Source: Pandoraea pnomenusa
Lineage (GTDB): Bacteria; Pseudomonadota; Gammaproteobacteria; Burkholderiales; Burkholderiaceae
Assembly: GCF_000767615.3 (NCBI RefSeq)
Contig: NZ_CP009553.3
Coordinates: forward strand, 3,286,001 to 3,350,000
Direction: 5' to 3'
Length of the DNA: 64,000 bases
This document shows, one piece after another, positions 27,488 through 37,963 of this stretch. Position numbers and translations under genes: made by a program. Within the stretch, counting starts at the first letter, position 1. Every line of letters begins with the position of its first letter. The notes beneath the pieces were generated by a model, which ran no database searches, was not told the DNA's origin, and saw only the letters and a program-made list of their open reading frames with translations.

Positions 27488-28666
27488 TCAGTATTCGACC
27501 GGCACCGGTTCGAGACTTCGCCACATGTACCACGTGGCGACTGAGCGCCACGGCTCCCAGTTGGCGGCCACTTCACGCGCTTCGCTGCGCGTGACGGGTT
27601 CGCCGCTGAAATAGTTGACGCTGATGGCATTGATCAGCCCCACGTCGTCGAGCGGAAGCACATCGGGGCGCATGAGGTTGAACATCAGAAACATCTCCGC
27701 CGTCCAGCGGCCGATGCCGCGAATGCCGGTCAATTCGGCGATAACGGCCTCGTCGTCCATGCTCGCCCAGGCGTCGACGTGCAGCGCGCCCGATTTGAAA
27801 TGCGTGGCCAGGTCGAGGATGTATTCGGCCTTGCGGCGCGACAGCCCGCACCCGGCAAGCGCGTCATGACCGGCCTTCATGAACTGCGCCGGGGTGAGCT
27901 TCGGACAGACCGCCACCACGCGATCCCACACGGACTGTGCGGCCTTCACGGAAATCTGCTGACCGACGATGGAGCGCGCCAGCGTGACGAACGGCTCGCC
28001 GCGCCCGGTCAGATGCGCAGGGCCAAACTGCGGAATCAATTTCTTGAGAATGCGGTCGCGCCGCATCAGATCGGCGCACGCCTGATCCCAGAAGTCGGGG
28101 CGCGTTGCGCCCGGCGCGACTGGCAGCGGCACCACGCCCGTCACCGCCTCCTCGACGACATCGTGCTCGATGCGTTCGATCTCCGGCGTGACGATGCGCG
28201 TTTCACCGTCGCGCTTCGCGATGACTCGGCGCGCGGTAGCCGCGCCGGCCGTCGCACCCGAGGCCCCGGATGACGCAGGCGCCGTGCGGGACGACTTCGA
28301 CGCCACTTTCGATGCGACCTTCCGAGGTGTATTCGCACCCGTCTTCGTCGGCGCCTTGGCGGACTCCCTGGCCGACACCTTCGCAGGTGTCTTGGCCGGC
28401 ACCTTCGCTGCCGGCCTCGGCGCTGCCTTCCGGGCGTCCTTGCGCGCGACCTTCGGGGAGACTTGCGGCGCCGCCGAGCGCGCACTGCCGGCCTTGGTCG
28501 CCGTGGCGGTCTTTCCCCCGGCCTTGGCCACGGTCGTCTTGCCGTCGGACTTGGTCACGCCCTTGGCGGGTGCAGGTCGCACCGACGCCGCCCTGGCGGG
28601 CTTCGTTGCGCCCCTGGCGGGAGATTGGGTCGCGGTCTTCGCGGCCACGGATTTACGAGTCACCAT
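27488..28666 (-). CDS. AlkA-like DNA-3-methyladenine glycosylase with histone-like N-terminal tail
   Basis: This 392-residue protein is in two parts. Residues 1 to about 150 are an Ala/Lys/Pro-rich low-complexity tail with repeated KVPAK/KTPAK/KVSAR units like histone H1. Residues 195-385 are a HhH-GPD DNA glycosylase: the hairpin LTGIRGIGRWTAEMF is at 312-326 and the catalytic Asp is in LPLDDVGL (Asp340/341). Such enzymes remove alkylated purines. The tail probably gives nonspecific DNA binding, an inference from its composition. No iron-sulfur cysteines are seen at the C-terminus, so it is not of the MutY/Nth type. It lies between accA and cysS on the same strand. Confidence 0.88.
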   Translation of the reverse strand: MVTRKSVAAKTATQSPARGATKPARAASVRPAPAKGVTKSDGKTTVAKAGGKTATATKAGSARSAAPQVSPKVARKDARKAAPRPAAKVPAKTPAKVSARESAKAPTKTGANTPRKVASKVASKSSRTAPASSGASGATAGAATARRVIAKRDGETRIVTPEIERIEHDVVEEAVTGVVPLPVAPGATRPDFWDQACADLMRRDRILKKLIPQFGPAHLTGRGEPFVTLARSIVGQQISVKAAQSVWDRVVAVCPKLTPAQFMKAGHDALAGCGLSRRKAEYILDLATHFKSGALHVDAWASMDDEAVIAELTGIRGIGRWTAEMFLMFNLMRPDVLPLDDVGLINAISVNYFSGEPVTRSEAREVAANWEPWRSVATWYMWRSLEPVPVEY

Positions 28667-28690
28667 GAGTTTTGTCTCGATGCGCCGCGC

Positions 28691-30094
28691 TCAGGCACGA
28701 CGCCATTCGGTGGCGCCTCCGGGACGATCTTCTAGCACGATACCTTCGGACAGCAGCTCAGCACGAATACGATCGGCCTCGGCGAAATTGCGATCGCGCT
28801 TGGCCTGCACACGTGCCTCGATGCGCGCCTCGACGGAAGCTCGCAGCGCATCGCCGTCACCGGCCGATTCCGCCCCCGTCGCCCCTTGCAGGAATGACTG
28901 CGGATCGCGCCCCAGCAGCCCCAGCGTGGCCGCCAGCCCCTGGAGCTGGCGCACCAGCACGGGATCGCGCTGTCGGTTGATTTCGCCGGCGAGTTCGAAG
29001 AGGACGGCGATGGCCACCGGCGTGTTGAAGTCGTCGTTCATGGCCGCGGCGAAACGCTGTGCGAATGCCTCGTTCCAATCCAGCGGCGCGCCGTCGCCCA
29101 CGGCGTCCTTGAGTGCCGTGTACAACCGCGTGAGACCGCTACGCGCGTCATCGAGATGCGCGTCGCTGTAATTGAGCGGGCTGCGATACTGGGCGCGAAG
29201 AATGAAGAAGCGCACGACTTCCGCGTCGAACTTCTCGAGCACCTCGCGGATCGTGAAGAAATTGCCCAGCGACTTGGACATCTTCTCGTTGTCCACGCGC
29301 ACGAAGCCGTTGTGCAGCCAGTAATTCACGAACGTCTCGCCCGTCGCCCCCTCGCTCTGCGCGATTTCATTCTCGTGGTGCGGGAACTGCAGGTCGGCTC
29401 CGCCGCCATGAATGTCGAAGTGATTGCCCAGCAGCTGGCAGCTCATCGCCGAGCATTCGATATGCCAGCCGGGACGGCCCTCGCCCCACGGCGACGCCCA
29501 CTTGGACTCCTCGGGCTCGGTATCCTTCGCGCGCTTCCACAGCACGAAATCGAGCGGATCCTGCTTCGACGCATTGGCCGCCACGCGCTCGCCCGCACGC
29601 AGGTCCTCGATCGACTTGCCGGACAGCTGTCCGTAGCCGGCGAACTTGCGAACCGCATAGTTCACGTCGCCGTCGTCGGCCTGATAGGCGTACCCGTTGC
29701 GCTGCAGCGCGCCGATCATGTCCACCATCCGGGGAATGAAGTCGGTCGCACGCGGCTCGTGATCGGGACGCTGCACACCGAGCGCGTCCGCGTCTTCATG
29801 CATGGCGGCAATGAACCGCGTGGTGAGTTCGCGCAGCGTCTCGCCGTTCTCGACGGCGCGCTTGATGATCTTGTCGTCGATGTCGGTGATGTTGCGCACA
29901 TAGGTCACCCGATACCCGAGCGTGCGCAGCCAGCGCTGCACCATGTCGAACACCACCATCACGCGCGCATGACCGACGTGACAGTAGTCGTACACCGTCA
30001 TGCCGCAGACATACATGCGGACTTCGCCGGGAACAAGAGGTACGAACGGCTGTTTGTCTCGCGCGAGCGAGTTGTAGACGCGGAGTGAATCCAT
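28691..30094 (-). CDS. cysS: cysteinyl-tRNA synthetase
   Basis: This class I synthetase charges tRNA-Cys. It has 467 residues. The HIGH-type motif is CHVGHAR (38-44), the zinc-binding Cys are in the [10 protein letters not shown] and IECSAMS regions with His ligands in [13 protein letters not shown], and the KMSKS loop is KMSKSLGN. I used the ATG at 30092-30094, which gives the standard N-terminus ([15 protein letters not shown]); the open frame extends 53 codons upstream without similarity. It is divergent from the TPR/cyclophilin operon. Confidence 0.97.
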   Translation of the reverse strand: MDSLRVYNSLARDKQPFVPLVPGEVRMYVCGMTVYDYCHVGHARVMVVFDMVQRWLRTLGYRVTYVRNITDIDDKIIKRAVENGETLRELTTRFIAAMHEDADALGVQRPDHEPRATDFIPRMVDMIGALQRNGYAYQADDGDVNYAVRKFAGYGQLSGKSIEDLRAGERVAANASKQDPLDFVLWKRAKDTEPEESKWASPWGEGRPGWHIECSAMSCQLLGNHFDIHGGGADLQFPHHENEIAQSEGATGETFVNYWLHNGFVRVDNEKMSKSLGNFFTIREVLEKFDAEVVRFFILRAQYRSPLNYSDAHLDDARSGLTRLYTALKDAVGDGAPLDWNEAFAQRFAAAMNDDFNTPVAIAVLFELAGEINRQRDPVLVRQLQGLAATLGLLGRDPQSFLQGATGAESAGDGDALRASVEARIEARVQAKRDRNFAEADRIRAELLSEGIVLEDRPGGATEWRRA

Positions 30095-30299
30095 AGATAA
30101 GCGCTTGACCATCGTCGCAGCGGGCGCCAGCAGCGCCGGACGCTGCGACGATGTCGGGCGCATCGCCACATGCCGTGACGGGAGCGACATCGCGAGGCGG
30201 GCTGCGCGCCGTGCGGTAGAAAAAACGAACCTGCGAACCGAATCCGCCACCACTTCACGAAAGACCGGGAGAAATGGCGCGGGACGAGCGCAGGTGTTT

Positions 30300-30308
30300 T
30301 GTTAGAAT
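30300..30308 (+). promoter_or_regulatory. extended -10 promoter element of the TPR-cyclophilin operon
   Basis: TGTTAGAAT is a TG-N extended -10 element about 50 bases before the TPR gene. The surrounding TTTGTTAGAATGCG also occurs before suhB (35320-35333). Confidence 0.55.
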
Positions 30309-30361
30309 GCGGCCGAGTATAGCATCTCTTGCGCACCTCTCAGGTATCCCAAGCACCCACT

Positions 30362-31090
30362 ATGACGCAACGAAGCCGGTCACTTTTGCCCCCTGCAACG
30401 CGCCTTCTCTCCCGCCTTCGCCCGGCCGCGGCCATCGCGCGAAGCCCCCGTGCCCTCACGCTCGCGGGCGCCACCCTGGGTCTGGCGGGCGTGCTGTTCG
30501 CGCTGCCCGCCGGTGCGCAGGCCATCATCGATCCGCCGCCGCCCGCGCCGCTGCAAACCCCGCAGCAGGCGAGCGAGTCGGCCATCAACAAGCTGGTCGA
30601 CGCCGGCAAGTTCAACGACGCCCTGACCAGAATCGACGAACATCTGAAGCAGTACCCGCGCGACGCGCAGGTGCGCTTCACGCGCGGTCGTGTGCTCATG
30701 GAAATGGGCCGTAACGCGGAAGCCATCGACGACTTCACCGCACTCACCCAGGATTTCCCGGAACTGCCCGAGCCATACAACAATCTCGCGGCGCTGTACG
30801 CGCAGGCAGGCGAGTACGACAAGGCGCGCGCCGCCCTGGAAAACGCGATCCGCAATAATCCAGGCTTCGCCGTGGCGTACGCCAACCTGGGTGACATCTA
30901 CGCCAAGCTTGCGCAACAGGCTTATCAGAAATCGCTCAGGCTCGCGCCCACGGCGCGCGTGTCGAACCGCGAGAAGCTGCTCTCGGACATGCTTGCCCCA
31001 CAACGCGCCAAGCCGGTCAGCCAGGCACCCGCGCCGGCGAAATCGGGCGAGGCCGGCGCACTCAAAAACATCGGCAAGTCGGGAAATTGA
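30362..31090 (+). CDS. exported tetratricopeptide repeat protein
   Basis: This 242-residue protein has a signal peptide (hydrophobic core ALTLAGATLGLAGVLFAL, then PAGAQA at 49-54) and a periplasmic TPR region. Repeats include FNDALTRIDEHLKQYPRDAQ, AEAIDDFTALTQDFPELPEP and YDKARAALENAIRNNPGFAV. The C-terminus is Pro/Ala/Lys-rich. I prefer the ATG at 30362 over the one 11 codons upstream because it starts the signal peptide cleanly. It is first in an operon with two cyclophilins and lpxH, which suggests an envelope role. The function is unknown. Confidence 0.85.
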   Translation: MTQRSRSLLPPATRLLSRLRPAAAIARSPRALTLAGATLGLAGVLFALPAGAQAIIDPPPPAPLQTPQQASESAINKLVDAGKFNDALTRIDEHLKQYPRDAQVRFTRGRVLMEMGRNAEAIDDFTALTQDFPELPEPYNNLAALYAQAGEYDKARAALENAIRNNPGFAVAYANLGDIYAKLAQQAYQKSLRLAPTARVSNREKLLSDMLAPQRAKPVSQAPAPAKSGEAGALKNIGKSGN

Positions 31091-31155
31091 GAACCCGGCG
31101 CCCGCCTGCGAATCGAATCGAACTCGATCGCCCCTTCCTCGCAACGGAGACACTC

Positions 31156-31761
31156 ATGTCCTTTCCGAATCGCCTGCGTCGCGCGCTGCTCGGCAGCGCC
31201 GGCACCTTCATCGTCGCCGCCGCCCTGTCGGGTGCGAGCGTGAGCGCGATGGCACAGAATGTGCAACCGCAGGTACTGTTCAAGACATCGGCCGGCAATT
31301 TCGTGGTCGAAGTCAATCCGAAGGCCGCTCCGAAGACTGTCGACAACTTCCTGCAATACGTCAACAGCGGCTTCTACAACGGCACGATCTTTCACCGCGT
31401 GATCAACAACTTCATGATCCAGGGCGGCGGCTTCACGCCCGACATGCAGCAAAAGCCCACGCGCGCGCCCGTGCCGATCGAATCGAAGAACGGCCTGAAG
31501 AATCTGACGGGCACCATCGCCATGGCGCGCACGTCCGATCCGAATTCCGCGACCGCGCAATTCTTCATCAATGTGAAGGATAATGCGTCATTGGATTACC
31601 CCAACCCCGACGGATATGGCTATACCGTATTCGGCAAAGTGGTGTCCGGCATGGATACCGTCGAGAAAATCAAGGGTGTTGCCACGACCCGCAGTGGCAT
31701 GTACGCAGACGTGCCGGCCACGCCGGTCGTGATCGAATCGGCCAGCGTGGTCAAGCGCTGA
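31156..31761 (+). CDS. ppiA: periplasmic cyclophilin-type peptidyl-prolyl isomerase
   Basis: This 201-residue protein has a signal peptide ([18 protein letters not shown], cleavage after SAMA) and a cyclophilin domain with [37 protein letters not shown] and [20 protein letters not shown]. The catalytic Arg is in FHRVINNF. It speeds proline isomerisation during periplasmic folding. GGAG lies ahead of the ATG at 31156. It is followed after 44 bases by a cytoplasmic paralogue. Confidence 0.94.
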   Translation: MSFPNRLRRALLGSAGTFIVAAALSGASVSAMAQNVQPQVLFKTSAGNFVVEVNPKAAPKTVDNFLQYVNSGFYNGTIFHRVINNFMIQGGGFTPDMQQKPTRAPVPIESKNGLKNLTGTIAMARTSDPNSATAQFFINVKDNASLDYPNPDGYGYTVFGKVVSGMDTVEKIKGVATTRSGMYADVPATPVVIESASVVKR

Positions 31762-31805
31762 AATCCTCCGGCCCACAGGGACCATTTCTTCAGAAGGAAA
31801 GCATC

Positions 31806-32300
31806 ATGGTTGAACTGCAAACGAATCACGGCGTCATCCGCATCGAACTGGACGCCGCCAAGGCGCCGAAGACGGTCGAGAACTTCCTGAACTACGTCAA
31901 GAAGGGCTTCTACGACAACACGGTGTTCCACCGCGTAATCAACGGCTTCATGATCCAGGGCGGCGGCTTCGAACCGGGCATGAAGCAAAAGCAGACGGAC
32001 GCCCCGATCGAGAACGAAGCCAACAACGGCCTGAAGAACGACAAGTACACGCTGGCCATGGCCCGCACGAACGATCCGCACTCGGCCACGGCGCAGTTCT
32101 TCATCAACGTGAATGACAACGACTTCCTGAACCACAGCTCGCCCACGCCACAAGGCTGGGGCTACGCCGTGTTCGGCAAGGTCGTCCAAGGCCAGGAGAT
32201 CGTCGACCAGATCAAGGGCGTGCAGACCGGATCGAAGGGCTTTCACCAGGACGTGCCGGTCGAGGACGTCATCATCGAGAAAGCCGTGATCGTCGCGTAA
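31806..32300 (+). CDS. ppiB: cytoplasmic cyclophilin-type peptidyl-prolyl isomerase
   Basis: This 164-residue cyclophilin lacks a signal peptide. It contains [40 protein letters not shown] and [28 protein letters not shown] precedes the ATG. It is about as similar to its upstream periplasmic neighbour as expected for an old duplication. lpxH follows after 24 bases; ppiB-lpxH adjacency is common in proteobacteria. Confidence 0.96.
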   Translation: MVELQTNHGVIRIELDAAKAPKTVENFLNYVKKGFYDNTVFHRVINGFMIQGGGFEPGMKQKQTDAPIENEANNGLKNDKYTLAMARTNDPHSATAQFFINVNDNDFLNHSSPTPQGWGYAVFGKVVQGQEIVDQIKGVQTGSKGFHQDVPVEDVIIEKAVIVA

Positions 32301-32324
32301 GCCACCTGCCGACTGCGACAATCG

Positions 32325-33182
32325 ATGCCCGTATCGACTGCGCGGTGCCCGCAATGCCCTGTGACACCTCGGGGCGACGGGCCCGCGCTTTTCATTTCCG
32401 ATCTTCACCTCTCGCCGGCGCTGCCGCGTACGGTGCAAGTCTTCGAGGACTTCCTGCGCGGCCCCGCGCGCGAAGCGTCCGTGCTTTTCATTCTCGGCGA
32501 TCTGTTCGAATACTGGATCGGCGACGACATGCTCGGCGCCGACCTGCCACCCCGCCTCGCCCCCCCTGCCCCTGAAGTGTCCGGCCCCGAACCCCTGGGT
32601 GCGTTCGCCCGTCGCATGACGGCGGCCATGGCGGAATTGTCGGCAAGCGGTGTGCCCATCGCCGTGATGCGCGGCAACCGCGATTTCCTGCTCGGCGCGC
32701 GATTCGCCCGTGCCGCCGGTGCGGTAATGCTCGACGATCCGTGCGTCTTTTCGTTTCTGGGTCAGGCGCTCGTGCTCAGTCACGGCGACCAGTTGTGCAC
32801 CGATGACGTTGGGTATCAGCGCTTTCGCCGCATTGCCCACTCGCCGCTCGGCAAGCGCTTTTTCCTGAGCCTGCCGCTGCGCCTGCGCATGGCGATCGCG
32901 GAGCGCGTGCGGCGGCGTAGCGCCGCCAAGGGTGCGCACCGCATGGGTTACGCGGACGCCAACGCCCACGCCATCGACGCACTGCTCGACGCCGCCGGCG
33001 AGCGCACGCTCGTGCACGGCCACACGCATCGGCCCGCGCGGCATGCCCACGGGCGTCGCGTTCGGTGGGTGCTACCCGACTGGGAGTTCGACGTGGCGCC
33101 CCCGCGCGGCGGCTATCTGCAATGGGATGCGCGCGGGTTGCGCGCCGTCGACCTCTCGCCCTCCCAGCCTTCTCAGCCCTGA
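32325..33182 (+). CDS. lpxH: UDP-2,3-diacylglucosamine diphosphatase
   Basis: LpxH cleaves UDP-2,3-diacylglucosamine to lipid X, the fourth step of lipid A synthesis, at the inner-membrane surface. The metallophosphoesterase motifs are all visible: SDLHLS (Asp26, His28), GDLFEYWIGDD, RGNRDFLLG, LSHGDQLCTDD and HGHTHRP. The 285 residues exceed the E. coli protein (about 240), mainly by an insert after GDDMLGADLPP rich in Pro. It ends 13 bases from the convergent cysE stop. Confidence 0.95.
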   Translation: MPVSTARCPQCPVTPRGDGPALFISDLHLSPALPRTVQVFEDFLRGPAREASVLFILGDLFEYWIGDDMLGADLPPRLAPPAPEVSGPEPLGAFARRMTAAMAELSASGVPIAVMRGNRDFLLGARFARAAGAVMLDDPCVFSFLGQALVLSHGDQLCTDDVGYQRFRRIAHSPLGKRFFLSLPLRLRMAIAERVRRRSAAKGAHRMGYADANAHAIDALLDAAGERTLVHGHTHRPARHAHGRRVRWVLPDWEFDVAPPRGGYLQWDARGLRAVDLSPSQPSQP

Positions 33183-33195
33183 CGGCGCACGTCCG

Positions 33196-33975
33196 TCACA
33201 TGTCCTGGATTTCCTTGCCGAGCTTGCGCAGCTCGGCGGTATCGATCTTGCTCGCGCCGAGCGCTTCGAGGTGTGCGCCGAGCTGATTGAGCGCCGCCAC
33301 CATGACATCGATCTTGTGTGCCTGGTCGGTCGCGTTCTCGATCAACCCATGGATGGCCAGCGATACGGGATCGTCGGCGTTCGGCGCGATGCCGTACGCC
33401 GAGAACTCCGCCTTGCGTCCCTGATCATCCCGCCTTGCCTGCGCATCGTCCTTCGGCGCGTTCGGACGAATGACGCGCGCCGGATTCCCCACGGCGGTGC
33501 CGCCCGCGGGCACGGCCTTGACGACGACGGCGTTCGAGCCGATCTTCGCCCCTTCGCCGACCGTGAAGCCACCCAGCACCTTGGCACCCGCGCCGACGAT
33601 GACACCGGCCTCCAGCGTCGGGTGGCGCTTGGCGCCGCGCGCCAGCGATGTCCCCCCGAGCGTGACGCCCTGGTAGATCGTGCAATCGTCGCCGATAACG
33701 GCAGTCTCGCCGATCACCACCCCCATCCCGTGATCGATGAAGACCCGGCGACCCAACGTCGCGCCCGGATGGATTTCGATCCCGGTGAGAAAGCGGGCGT
33801 ACTGCGAGACGTATCGACCGAGCCACTTGAAGCCCGACGTCCAGCACGCGTGCGCCACGCGATGCAGCATGACGGCGTGCAAGCCGGGGTAGCACGTGAG
33901 GACTTCCCAGTTGCTGCGGGCGGCGGGATCCTTTTGCCGGATGGCGGCGATATCTTCGCGAAGACGAGTGAACAT
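33196..33975 (-). CDS. cysE: serine O-acetyltransferase
   Basis: CysE makes O-acetylserine, the direct precursor of cysteine. It has 259 residues. The N-terminal helical part contains [19 protein letters not shown], and the left-handed beta-helix has hexapeptide repeats ([55 protein letters not shown]) with active-site His in HPGATLG and DHGMG. A C-terminal extension of about 80 residues follows. The ATG at 33973-33975 ([14 protein letters not shown]) is the family start. Confidence 0.95.
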   Translation of the reverse strand: MFTRLREDIAAIRQKDPAARSNWEVLTCYPGLHAVMLHRVAHACWTSGFKWLGRYVSQYARFLTGIEIHPGATLGRRVFIDHGMGVVIGETAVIGDDCTIYQGVTLGGTSLARGAKRHPTLEAGVIVGAGAKVLGGFTVGEGAKIGSNAVVVKAVPAGGTAVGNPARVIRPNAPKDDAQARRDDQGRKAEFSAYGIAPNADDPVSLAIHGLIENATDQAHKIDVMVAALNQLGAHLEALGASKIDTAELRKLGKEIQDM

Positions 33976-34285
33976 GAGCCTGATTCGATCCTGTGAAGCG
34001 CTTCCCGCCCACCCGGCAGAGGAGCGGCGGATCGGCGCGGAGGGTGATGTCTGGAGCAAGGGCACCGGCCGTGATCGGCGGGCGTTGCAGTGCGGTGTGA
34101 GTGACGGCGGCGCACGCAGCGGCGCAGGTCACTCGGGTCGGCGCAGGGCTAACAGTGCACGTGATAAGGCAGGGAGGCGGCGCAACGCTGGCGCAAACGG
34201 TTCATATCCGCGAAGGCTGATGAGCTTATGACGGGAAATTGTATGGCGTTTTCGCGAAGTTTGCAGGCGCGCAAGGTGCGCCACC
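33976..34285. other. intergenic region upstream of cysE
   Basis: About 310 bp with no gene. At its right edge the arms GCGCAAGGTGCGC (34269-34281) and GCGCACCTTGCGC (34292-34304) form a hairpin that includes the trmJ stop region but lacks a T run. I see no clear -10/-35 pair for cysE. Confidence 0.45.
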
Positions 34286-35095
34286 TCAGCGGCGCACCTT
34301 GCGCTCGAGGATGTGCTTCGCGATACCCCGGAGGATGTTGACTTCCTCGCGCTCCAGATGACTCTTGGCGAAGAGCCGGCGCAGGCGCGTCATGAGCTTC
34401 TTCGGATTGTCGGGATCGAGGAAATCGAGGTCGACGAGCGCTCGCTCCAGGTGCGCGAGCATGCCCTCGACGTCGTCGCGCGTGGCGAGCGCCTCGTGCC
34501 CCGTGGCATCGATGACCGCGGGCGCCACGATCGGCGTGTTCATCGGCTCGCCCCGTTCGTGCGCCAGACACGCGAGGCGCACTTCGTAGGCGATCAGTTG
34601 CACCGCCTGGGAAAGATTCAACGAGCTGTACACCGGGTTGGCGGGGATGTGCACCAGCGCGTTGCAACGCTCCACGTCGGCATTCGAAAGTCCGGTGCGC
34701 TCGCTGCCGAAGACGAACGCGACAGTCTCGCCCTGCCCCGCGTGCTGCACCGCCATCGCGGCGCTCTCGCGCGGCTCGGCGTTGGGCGGTCCGTATTCGC
34801 GCGAACGCGCGGAGAGCGCCACCGCCCAGCTCACGCCCGCCAATGCGGCGTCGAGGTCGGCCACGACCCGCGCGTTGGCCAGCACGTCGTCGGCCCCGCT
34901 CGCAAGCGCCACCGCGTCCGGATCGCGCAGAACGTCCGCCCCGGCACGCGGCGCGGCCAGCACGAGACTGCCGAACCCCATCGTCTTGATCGCCCGGGCT
35001 GCGGAGCCGACGTTCCCGGGATGGCTGGTCTCGTTGAGCACGAAACGCACTTGATCGAACAGTGGCGACGAATGAGTGGGAGCGGACAAAGGCAT
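34286..35095 (-). CDS. trmJ: tRNA (cytidine/uridine-2'-O-)-methyltransferase TrmJ
   Basis: TrmJ methylates the 2'-hydroxyl of nucleotide 32 in the tRNA anticodon loop. It has 269 residues. The SPOUT trefoil-knot motifs are visible: VLNETSHPGNVGSAARAIKT, VAFVFGSERTGLSNADVERC and IPANPVYSSLNLSQAVQLI. The C-terminal domain includes RLRRLFAKSHLEREEVNILR. The start ATG at 35093-35095 gives a compact N-terminus. It is divergent from suhB. Confidence 0.94.
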   Translation of the reverse strand: MPLSAPTHSSPLFDQVRFVLNETSHPGNVGSAARAIKTMGFGSLVLAAPRAGADVLRDPDAVALASGADDVLANARVVADLDAALAGVSWAVALSARSREYGPPNAEPRESAAMAVQHAGQGETVAFVFGSERTGLSNADVERCNALVHIPANPVYSSLNLSQAVQLIAYEVRLACLAHERGEPMNTPIVAPAVIDATGHEALATRDDVEGMLAHLERALVDLDFLDPDNPKKLMTRLRRLFAKSHLEREEVNILRGIAKHILERKVRR

Positions 35096-35488
35096 GGGAC
35101 GGCGATGGTGGCGAAAAAACCTGATGAGGTGGAAAGGCAAGCACCCTGCGGGCGATCCGGCCCCCCTCAATGGGCGGCCCGGCGGCAAACGTCGCTATTT
35201 TGCCCTGAAATGCGCACGCTGCGGGCCGACTTACATGGCCCGCCCCCCAACGAAGGGTCCCTCGGCAAAACGTGAAAAAGGGTCAGAATCCACAGACACG
35301 CCAGCGCGTCGGCCGTATTTTTGTTAGAATGCGCGTTTTCGCCCGGCAATCGCCTCGACACCTTCGGGGGGTCGTGCTTGTCGGGCATCGCTCTTGCTCA
35401 ATTTGTTCGCTTTGTCTGCCATGCCTGCCGGCCCGCCCAGAGAATGGGTTGCGCGTATCGTCGGCGGTGGCCTTAACAGGAATCTGTC
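35096..35488. other. divergent promoter region between trmJ and suhB
   Basis: About 390 bp without a gene. It contains the extended -10 element of suhB at 35322-35330 and a leader of about 150 bases. I see nothing else I can support; the short plus-strand frames here are basic and lack domains. Confidence 0.45.
35322..35330 (+). promoter_or_regulatory. extended -10 promoter element of suhB
   Basis: TGTTAGAAT with a preceding T run, identical to the element before the TPR gene at 30300. No clear -35 is seen. Confidence 0.55.
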
Positions 35489-36349
35489 ATGCAGCATCCC
35501 ATGCTCAATATCGCGGTGAAGGCCGCGCGCCGCGCCGGCAACATCATCAGCCGTGCCTCCCTCGACATCGATACTGTCAAGGTCAGCAAGAAGCAGCACA
35601 ATGACTTCGTGACGGAAGTGGACAAGGCGGCTGAGCTGGCGATCATCGAAACCCTCCTCCAGGCTTACCCCGACCACGCCATCCTTGCCGAAGAAACCGG
35701 CGAGGAACATGGCAATGGCGATTCGGAATATCAGTGGATCATCGATCCGCTCGATGGCACGACCAACTTCATTCATGGTCTGCCCTATTACTGCACTTCG
35801 ATCGCGCTTGCCCACAAGGGTATCGTCTCGCAGGCCGTGATCTATGACCCGACGCGCAACGAACTCTTCACCGCCTCGCGCGGCCGGGGTGCGTTCCTCG
35901 ACGGCAAGCGCATCCGGGTGTCGCGGCGCGATCGCCTGGCCGACGGCCTGATCGGCACCGGATTCCCGTTCCGCGATCTGCAGGGCGTGGAGAATTACCT
36001 CAAGATGTTCGGCACGATGACCGAGCATTGCGCCGGCATCCGACGCCCGGGCGCCGCCGCGCTCGATCTGGCGAACGTCGCCGCGGGCCGAATGGACGGC
36101 TTCTTCGAACAGGGTCTGAACGCCTGGGACATGGCCGCCGGCAGCCTGCTGATTACCGAGGCGGGGGGTCTGGTGGGCAATTACACCGGCGAATCGAACT
36201 TCCTGTTCGAAGGCGAGATCCTCGCGGGCAATCCGAAGATCTACGCGCAGATGGTCAACCTGCTCGAAGGCTACTCGCGCACGCAACGACCGGCGTCGAC
36301 GAAGCGGGCGCCCGCCCCGGCCGCCAAGGAAGACGGCCCACAGGCGTAA
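35489..36349 (+). CDS. suhB: inositol monophosphatase family protein SuhB
   Basis: This 286-residue magnesium-dependent phosphatase contains the metal and substrate motifs AEETGEE (Glu68/69), [15 protein letters not shown] (Asp86, Asp89) and [17 protein letters not shown]. In E. coli SuhB also joins rRNA antitermination complexes, so a role in rRNA transcription is possible. Translation may start at the first ATG (MQHPMLN) or at the Met four codons later. The C-terminus is Ala/Pro/Lys-rich. A bidirectional terminator follows. Confidence 0.94.
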   Translation: MQHPMLNIAVKAARRAGNIISRASLDIDTVKVSKKQHNDFVTEVDKAAELAIIETLLQAYPDHAILAEETGEEHGNGDSEYQWIIDPLDGTTNFIHGLPYYCTSIALAHKGIVSQAVIYDPTRNELFTASRGRGAFLDGKRIRVSRRDRLADGLIGTGFPFRDLQGVENYLKMFGTMTEHCAGIRRPGAAALDLANVAAGRMDGFFEQGLNAWDMAAGSLLITEAGGLVGNYTGESNFLFEGEILAGNPKIYAQMVNLLEGYSRTQRPASTKRAPAPAAKEDGPQA

Positions 36350-36411
36350 TCGGCACGCCGCCGCTCACGAACGGATAGCCAAGGGCCGCAACGTACCCTC
36401 GCGCCCCGCGT

Positions 36412-36449
36412 AAAAAACCCCGGCGATGCTCGCGCATCCCGGGGTTTTT
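36412..36449. terminator. bidirectional terminator between suhB and gltX
   Basis: AAAAACCCCGG pairs with CCGGGGTTTTT. The A and T runs on both sides make it work on either strand. Confidence 0.85.
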
Positions 36450-36545
36450 GCATGGTACGTCGCCACGTCGACACATCGGGCGCGGCGGCGTCCGCTTCAG
36501 CCGCGCTGGTCGCGCCGGTCGCGCTGGTCGCGATATCGGCGAGTG

Positions 36546-37937
36546 TCAGTTGCCAAGACGCGCCAGCACCGTGTCGCGGCCGAGCAACTCGAGCACGGCG
36601 TCGATCGACGGGGTGTGCGTGGTGCCGACCACCAGCAGACGCACCGGCATCGCGAGCTGCGGCATCTTCATGCCGTGCTGCGCGAGCGTCGCCTTGAACA
36701 CCGGCGAGATCGCTTCCTTCTTCCACTCGGGCAGTGCCGCGAGCGCCGTGGCGAGATCCTTCACCGCGGCGCGTGCGGCGTCCGTCATGTGTTGCGCGAG
36801 GTCGGCGTCCGACGGCGCCGGCTTGCGATAGAACATTTCCGCGCTTTGCGCGATGTCCTTGACGGTATTCGCGCGGTCCTTGAACAGACCCACCACGCCG
36901 GAGAGCGACGGGCCGCCCTCGATCGACACGCCCGCCTTTTGCAGGAACGGCTCGGTCAACCCGGCCAGACGCTCGTTGTCGGCCTGCTTCAGGTACTGGT
37001 TGTTCAACCACAGCAGCTTTTCGGGATTGTGCTGCGCCGGCGACTTGCCCAGATGCTCGAGGTCGAACCAAGCGACGAACTGGTCGCGCGTGAAGACTTC
37101 CGCGTCGCCATGCGCCCAGCCGAGTCGGGCCAGATAGTTCACCACGGCCTCGGGCAGGAAGCCTTCTTCGCGGTACTGCACCACGCTCATGGCGCCATTG
37201 CGCTTGGACATCTTCTCGCCCTGGTCGTTGAGCACCGTGGGCAGATGCGCGTAGACCGGCGGCTGCTTGCCGAGCGCTTCGAAGATGTTGATCTGGCGCG
37301 GCGTGTTGTTCACGTGGTCGTCGCCGCGAATCACATGCGTGATGTCCATGTCGATGTCGTCCACGACCACGCAGAAGTTATACGTGGGCGTGCCATCCGG
37401 GCGCGCGATCACGAGATCGTCGAGTTCCTCGTTGGAGATTTCGATCCGCCCCTTGACCGCGTCCTCCCACACCACGCTGCCCGTGAGCGGGTTCTTGAAG
37501 CGCAGCACCGGCTGCACGCCCACGGGCGGCTCGGGCAGCACCTTGCCCGGCTCCGGACGCCAGCGGCCGTCGTAACGCGGCTTCTCGCCGCGCGCACGCT
37601 GCTGCTCGCGCAATTCGTCGAGTTCTTCCATGCTCATGTAGCACGGGTAGACGTGACCGGCAGCCTTCAATTGCGCGAGCACCTCGCGATAGCGATCCAT
37701 GCGCTGCATCTGGTAGAACGGGCCCTCGTCATAGTCGAGACCGAGCCAGGCCATGCCCTCGAGAATGACCTGTACGGCTTCCGGGGTCGAGCGCTCGAGA
37801 TCGGTGTCTTCGATGCGCAGCACGAACGCGCCGTGGTTGTGACGCGCGAACGCCCACGGATAGAGAGCGGAACGGATGTTGCCCAGATGGATGAATCCGG
37901 TCGGGCTAGGCGCAAAGCGGGTGCGGACAGTGGTCAT
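36546..37937 (-). CDS. gltX: glutamyl-tRNA synthetase
   Basis: This class I synthetase charges tRNA-Glu. It has 463 residues. The HIGH-type motif lies in [19 protein letters not shown], and the KMSKS loop is [19 protein letters not shown]. The start ATG at 37935-37937 is family-typical ([15 protein letters not shown]). The leader carries an unusual terminator-like hairpin between a strong promoter and the gene. Confidence 0.97.
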   Translation of the reverse strand: MTTVRTRFAPSPTGFIHLGNIRSALYPWAFARHNHGAFVLRIEDTDLERSTPEAVQVILEGMAWLGLDYDEGPFYQMQRMDRYREVLAQLKAAGHVYPCYMSMEELDELREQQRARGEKPRYDGRWRPEPGKVLPEPPVGVQPVLRFKNPLTGSVVWEDAVKGRIEISNEELDDLVIARPDGTPTYNFCVVVDDIDMDITHVIRGDDHVNNTPRQINIFEALGKQPPVYAHLPTVLNDQGEKMSKRNGAMSVVQYREEGFLPEAVVNYLARLGWAHGDAEVFTRDQFVAWFDLEHLGKSPAQHNPEKLLWLNNQYLKQADNERLAGLTEPFLQKAGVSIEGGPSLSGVVGLFKDRANTVKDIAQSAEMFYRKPAPSDADLAQHMTDAARAAVKDLATALAALPEWKKEAISPVFKATLAQHGMKMPQLAMPVRLLVVGTTHTPSIDAVLELLGRDTVLARLGN

Positions 37938-37963
37938 GGTTTGGCTTCGGTGCATCGCGTCGG

